DNA of 10,443 nt. Origin: Rhodospirillaceae bacterium (lineage in GTDB: Bacteria; Pseudomonadota; Alphaproteobacteria; SP197). Under the pieces are notes generated by a model. That model saw only the letters and a list, made by a program, of their open reading frames with translations. It did no database searches and was not told the origin of the DNA. Below, piece after piece: positions 7,462-10,443 of the stretch. Each line of letters begins with the position of its first letter. Positions within the stretch are counted from its first letter, which is position 1. The DNA lies in contig JABIUG010000421.1 in the NCBI GenBank assembly GCA_018700655.1, positions 1-10,443 on the forward strand. The letters run 5' to 3'. Both the position numbers and the translations under genes were made by a program.

Positions 7462-8183
7462 GCGGGACCAGCCGCCAGGCCTTCCTGATCCACGTGCTGG
7501 CACAACTGCTCGCCGGGTCACGGCGCGTTGCGGTTGGCGCACAATCACCAATCCCAGGCTCGGCCGCCTTCCTCGCCCGCGAACTGCAACTGGGCCCCGA
7601 ACGCATCACTGTGCTGGGCAGCCGTCGCAACAACGATTTCACCGAAGGCGGACGCGAGCTGTTCGACCGCGCGGCCCAGGGCCGGATCGATGCCTTTTTT
7701 CTGGGCGGCGGCCAGATCGACGGCCAGGCCAACATCAACCTTGTTGGGATCGGCGATTACCCGCAAAGCAAGGTCCGTTTCCCCGGCTCGTTCGGCTCCA
7801 GCTATCTCTATTTCCTGATCCCCAAGGTGATCCTGTTCCGCGAGGAACACACGCCGCGCACCCTGGTCGACAAGGTCGACTTCATCAGCGCGCCGGGCCT
7901 GTCGGAACCCGGCACCTACCGACCCGGTGGCCCCGCCGCCCTCGTCACAGGCCGCTGCGTCTTTACCTTCGACCGCGATGCCGGGCGCTTCACGCTCAAG
8001 AGCGTGCATCCCTGGAGCAGCCTCGAGGAAGTCCGCGAACAGACCGGCTTCGCCTTCTACGAACCCACAGTTGTCCCGGTCACGCCGGAGCCCGACGAAC
8101 GATCCCGCGACCTCATCAATGGCCCGGTCAGGGCGATGATCGCCGAGACCTATCCGACCTTTGCCACGGGTCTGGTCACGTGA
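7458..8183 (+). CDS. CoA-transferase family subunit B (IpdB-like)
   Basis: Partner subunit of 241 aa. The start is GTG 7458, overlapping the subunit A stop as GTGA, and it places the conserved RQAFLIHVLAQLLAG near the N-terminus. Upstream in-frame codons (from 7386) lie inside subunit A and are unlikely to be used. Family signatures are AFFLGGGQIDGQANINLVG, VRFPGSFGSS and TGRCVFTFD, then HPWSSLEEVREQTGF. Classical class I transferases have a catalytic Glu in an ENG motif in this subunit; here the loop reads GQIDGQANIN, as in the IpdB branch. This points to an atypical transferase or hydrolase acting on an acyl-CoA, an inference from motif loss only. Confidence 0.87.
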   Translation: MSGTSRQAFLIHVLAQLLAGSRRVAVGAQSPIPGSAAFLARELQLGPERITVLGSRRNNDFTEGGRELFDRAAQGRIDAFFLGGGQIDGQANINLVGIGDYPQSKVRFPGSFGSSYLYFLIPKVILFREEHTPRTLVDKVDFISAPGLSEPGTYRPGGPAALVTGRCVFTFDRDAGRFTLKSVHPWSSLEEVREQTGFAFYEPTVVPVTPEPDERSRDLINGPVRAMIAETYPTFATGLVT

Positions 8184-8237
8184 CATCGGGCAGCAATGGC
8201 CGGATAATGGTTTGGGGATGAACGGGGACTAAGAGCC

Positions 8238-9158
8238 ATGACGACACTGCAGGAACGCCTCGATGCAGGCGATGTGCTCATTATCGACGGCGCCATGGGG
8301 ACCGAGCTCGAGCGACGCGGAGCCGAGATGGACGGTGCCGCCTGGGCCGGCACCGCGATGAAAAGCCAGCCCGAGATGAACGGTGCGATCCATCGTGATT
8401 TCATCGAGGCCGGGGCCGACATCATCATCGCCAACACCTATGCCTCGGCACCCCATGTCCTGCGCCATGCCGGTGTCGACGAATCAGAAGCCCGCGAACT
8501 CAACCGGCTGGGTTGTGCCATCGCCCATGAAGCCGTCAGGGTCAGCGCAGCCGACCGCGAGGTCTACGTCGCGGGCTCCCTCTCCAGCTTCCGGGCCGGT
8601 CTCCATCTCGATACCCTGCCGAGCGAAGCCGAAGGACGCGCCAGCTATCGTGCCCAGGCCGAGGCGCTGGCCGAAGGCGGCTGTGACCTGCTGATCGCCG
8701 AAATGATGCTCGACCCCGTGATTTCGCCATGGGCGATCGAGGCGGCAGTGGCGACCGGCCTGCCCGTCTGGATCGGGCTCAGCGCGCGCGTCACCGATGG
8801 CCGGGTGATGGGATTCCACCAGTATGCCGATGACCCGTTCGAAACGGTGCTCGACGCCTGTCTCGCCTTCGGCGGCCAGGCCGCCGGCATCATGCACAGC
8901 GATATCGACGTGATGGCCCCCGCACTTGCCGCACTCAAGGCCAGATGGGACGGGCCGCTTTTCGCCTATCCGCATTCCGGACATTTCGAGATGCCGCACT
9001 GGCGCTTCGACTGCGTGATCACGCCTGAGGATTACGTCACGAAAGCCAGGGGGTATCTCGGCATGGGAGCCCAGGCGGTCGGCGGCTGCTGCGGACTGGG
9101 ACCCGAGCACATTCGTCTTCTCAAACAGAAACTGCCGACACGAGGTACTGCCAAGTGA
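8238..9158 (+). CDS. Homocysteine S-methyltransferase family protein
   Basis: TIM-barrel protein of 306 aa, cytosolic. It opens with LIIDGAMGTELERRG, has ANTYASAP in the substrate-binding region, AEMMLDPVISPWAIEAA in the barrel and GGCCGLGPEHI at the C-terminus (Cys284, Cys285), two of the three usual zinc ligands. The third ligand, normally a Cys in a GVNC motif, is replaced: the matching segment reads GIMHSDID, with His220. The homologous subfamily may bind zinc with His or act on another methyl donor or thiol. The start is ATG 8238 with GGGG and AAGAG upstream. It follows the CoA-transferase genes by 54 nt and overlaps the next gene by 4 nt, so it looks co-transcribed. Confidence 0.85.
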   Translation: MTTLQERLDAGDVLIIDGAMGTELERRGAEMDGAAWAGTAMKSQPEMNGAIHRDFIEAGADIIIANTYASAPHVLRHAGVDESEARELNRLGCAIAHEAVRVSAADREVYVAGSLSSFRAGLHLDTLPSEAEGRASYRAQAEALAEGGCDLLIAEMMLDPVISPWAIEAAVATGLPVWIGLSARVTDGRVMGFHQYADDPFETVLDACLAFGGQAAGIMHSDIDVMAPALAALKARWDGPLFAYPHSGHFEMPHWRFDCVITPEDYVTKARGYLGMGAQAVGGCCGLGPEHIRLLKQKLPTRGTAK

Positions 9159-9676
9159 GCGCATTCATTGAGTTTGTCCTCTCCAACTTTACCCTGACGT
9201 TCCTGGTCCTCGGGTTTGTCGCCGCCGGCATCGCGATCCTCGCCGAACGCGGGCGGGCGGGTCCGGGGGGCGTACTCGAGAGTGTGCTCGCTTAGTTCAT
9301 CTTTTTCTCGATTGGTGTTTCCTACACCTACAACTTCGTCACGCATGTGTTCTTCGGCGACTTGGCCGCTTCGTTCATCGGCTGGGCGCAGAGTCCGTTT
9401 CAGGCAGAAGTCGGCTTCGCGAGCCTGGGCTTCGCCGTCGTGGGATTTCTGGCATTCCGCGACAATTGCAGCATGCGGCTGGCGTCGATCCTCGGCCCGT
9501 CCCTCTTCCTGTGGGGCGCTGCCGGAGGGCACGTCTATCAGATGGTCGTCCACGACAACTTCTCCCCCGGCAATGCCGGCATCATCTTCTGGACCGATGT
9601 CTTCATCCCGATTATCGGCTTCGCATTGCTCTGGGCGCGTTATCGCAAGAAACATCCAGGCGCTGCCGCAAACTGA
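9155..9676 (+). pseudogene. DUF6790 membrane protein interrupted by an in-frame TAG
   Basis: Starting at GTG 9155 (GTGA overlap with the previous stop), the frame is open to TGA 9674-9676 except for one amber codon at 9293-9295, codon 47. Both sides read as one family protein of about 173 codons: first membrane segment at about residues 8-28, then ESVLA-TAG-FIFFSIGVSYTYNFV, THVFFGD, IGWAQSPFQAEVGFASLGF, WGAAGGHVYQM, NFSPGNAGIIFWTD and a final membrane segment near 144-163. Five membrane segments are likely. The stop probably replaces an aromatic residue (one base from Tyr or Trp). Codon use and hydrophobicity are unchanged after it, so the loss is recent, a sequencing error, or read through. 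A GTG at 9347 could restart translation of the C-terminal two-thirds. DUF6790 function is unknown. Confidence 0.85.
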
Positions 9677-9711
9677 AGCACCTGGCGTTGGCCCGTTTTT
9701 TGTTTGTTGTT

Positions 9712-9747
9712 CCCTCAATCGCCGGGCGCGTGCTCCGCACGCTTGGC
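9712..9747 (-). repeat. Repeat unit, inverted copy (left end)
   Basis: Read on the minus strand this is GCCAAGCGTGCGGAGCACGC followed by GCCCGGCGATTGAGGG, matching the unit at 10025-10060 on the plus strand with two differences. It is the best-conserved core of the element's left arm. Confidence 0.8.
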
Positions 9748-9980
9748 TTACGCCGCTGACGCGGCGGGAACGCCGTCGCGTTCCGTCGGCCCTTCGGGCC
9801 TTCCTCCATCAAATACACCTCGGTGTGCTCCTGCAAAGGCAGGGGCCCATACGCACCGACCATGAAGAAACGTGGCGACGGCGCGTTTCCTCTAGACCTC
9901 TGACACATGGCCCCCAGCCTGCGCTGGGGTGCAGTTGCGGTGGTGATAGCGACGGGAGGGCCGACGGCGAGCGACCGCGA

Positions 9981-10060
9981 GCCAAACGAGCGGAGCGAGA
10001 GCCGGCGCTTGAGGCTAAACGAAAGCCAAGTGTGCGGAGCACGCGCCCGGCGACTGAGGG
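9981..10060 (+). repeat. Two direct copies of the repeat unit (right end)
   Basis: Units at 9981-10014 and 10025-10060 share GCCAA, GCGGAGC and CCGGCG followed by GAGG at matching spacing; about 25 of 34 positions agree. The second copy is much closer to the inverted copy at 9712-9747 than to its direct neighbour, so the outer pair was probably homogenised or is functionally linked. Confidence 0.65.
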
Positions 10061-10085
10061 AACAAACAAAGAGGAGCAATCTCCC

Positions 10086-10443
10086 TCAAGGCTCCAGCGC
10101 TTCAACGAACGCATCAGTGTTCGTCACGGCGGCGAACAGACCGTCTTCCAGCATGAAGGTCTTGAGTGCTGCGTCATGCATGGCGGGATCACCTTCGGCG
10201 CAGGCATCGCCCAGCACGAGCACGTCATAACCACGGTCGGACGCCTCGCGCACCGTGGTCGAGACGCAGATCGCCGTGGTGACACCACAGGCGACGATGT
10301 TCTGGACGCCACGCGCGCAGGACATGATCAAGTTCGGTGGCGTGGAAGGCGCCGGTCCCGGGTTTGTCGATCACGGTTTCGCCCGGTTCAGGTGTGAGTT
10401 CCTCGACGATCTGCCAGCCCGGTTCACCGCGCACGAGATGACG
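10086..10443 (-). pseudogene. Isochorismatase-family cysteine hydrolase, partial and frameshifted
   Basis: C-terminal two-thirds of a cytosolic isochorismatase-fold hydrolase; its 5' end lies beyond the window. The upstream frame gives LVRGEPGWQIVEEL, then VIDKPGTGAFHATELDHVL; the other frame resumes as RGVQNIVACGVTTAICVSTT, then REASDRGYDVLVLGDACA, and ends at TGA 10086-10088. The catalytic Cys (AICVS, codon 10266-10268) is present. The break is in a CGCGCGC run at 10312-10318, where two bases appear missing: adding one CG unit would give DHVLRARGVQNIV, the normal family reading. It may be a genuine pseudogene or a sequencing or assembly error. The substrate (biuret, ureidoacrylate or related amides in this family) cannot be told. 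Confidence 0.82.

Larger units (their letters stand above)
9699..10073. repeat. Hairpin-rich repetitive element with inverted ends
   Basis: No real gene is seen between the two broken genes. The ends are imperfect inverted repeats of about 54 bp: left 9699-9752, right 10020-10073, alike over nearly their whole length except a 3-nt insertion and about five substitutions. Inside are compact perfect hairpins: GCGTGC-TCC-GCACGC (9728-9742), GCCGC-TGAC-GCGGC (9752-9765), GGAACGC-CGTC-GCGTTCC (9767-9784), GGCCC-TTC-GGGCC (9788-9800) and CCCCAGC-CTGC-GCTGGGG (9912-9929). This organisation recalls REP/BIME-like or MITE-like dispersed repeats. No transposase is present and no target duplication was recognised. 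ORFs crossing it on either strand are low-complexity Arg/Ser/Pro readings and are not taken as genes. Confidence 0.75.

Noticed and set aside
6517..7551. Long minus-strand frame of about 340 codons opposite CoA-transferase subunit A
   Set aside because: The plus strand encodes a clear family protein over the same bases, and the antisense reading is Gly/Arg/His-rich without recognisable domains.
9293..9295. Amber codon as a pyrrolysine site linked to methyl transfer
   Set aside because: The gene belongs to DUF6790 rather than an MttB/MtmB/MtbB-type methyltransferase, and no pyl genes are visible. A nonsense mutation or error is simpler.
9690..9710. T-run after the DUF6790 stop as an intrinsic terminator
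   Set aside because: The T-rich stretch at 9696-9710 has no GC-rich stem directly upstream; it is better explained as the outer edge of the repetitive element.
9612..10079. Minus-strand frame through the repetitive element
   Set aside because: The peptide is a translation of hairpins and repeat units and starts within the repeat arm; no coding signature or ribosome site.
9216..10397. Long plus-strand open frame of about 390 codons
   Set aside because: It runs out of frame across the DUF6790 gene, through the repetitive element and antisense to the isochorismatase gene; the product is Arg/Ser-rich with no family pattern. It is open because of GC content.

Overview
The window looks like alphaproteobacterial chromosome. 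It begins with the 5' end of a 16S rRNA gene on the minus strand whose first bases match the alphaproteobacterial type. The protein-coding part is GC-rich, and the encoded families (M23 peptidase with OapA/LysM-like modules, DUF6445, DUF6790, COG3571 hydrolase) are common in that class. The genus cannot be named; a Rhodospirillales-like lineage is only a guess.

Layout. 1-146: 16S rRNA 5' end (minus), with its leader to about 395 and a strong -35/-10 pair at 401-430. 520-565: a perfect long inverted repeat between this promoter and the next gene. 661-4002: a secreted M23 metallopeptidase with six tandem copies of a roughly 90-residue module, about 1,113 aa. 4004-4141: two consecutive long hairpins, the second containing the start codon of the next gene. 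4120-4755: a KANL3/TEX30-type alpha/beta hydrolase. 4835-5485: a DUF6445 2OG-Fe(II)-like protein. 5499-5903 (minus): a small cupin, transcribed divergently from 5981-6595, an XRE-cupin regulator, across an AT-rich promoter with a dyad. 6631-8183: a two-subunit CoA-transferase-like enzyme whose genes overlap by 4 nt. 8238-9158: a homocysteine S-methyltransferase-family protein, overlapping by 4 nt with 9155-9676, a DUF6790 membrane protein interrupted by an in-frame TAG. 9699-10073: a hairpin-rich repetitive element with about 54-bp imperfect inverted ends. 10086-10443 (minus): an isochorismatase-family hydrolase, partial at the window edge and broken by a frameshift.

How the genes may work together. 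The five plus-strand genes from 5981 to 9676 are close or overlapping and may be one transcript led by the XRE-cupin regulator, which probably also controls the divergent cupin. The pathway is unknown; the set suggests catabolism or detoxification of an acyl-CoA or a methylated or sulfur metabolite, but the sequence does not prove this. The M23 protein is a housekeeping-type cell wall enzyme with an unusual amount of modular expansion.

I did not find a convincing new defence or mobile system. The observations most worth checking are the six-module peptidase, the amber codon in the DUF6790 gene, the frameshift in a CG run, the inverted-repeat element between those two broken genes, and the start-codon hairpin at 4072-4141.
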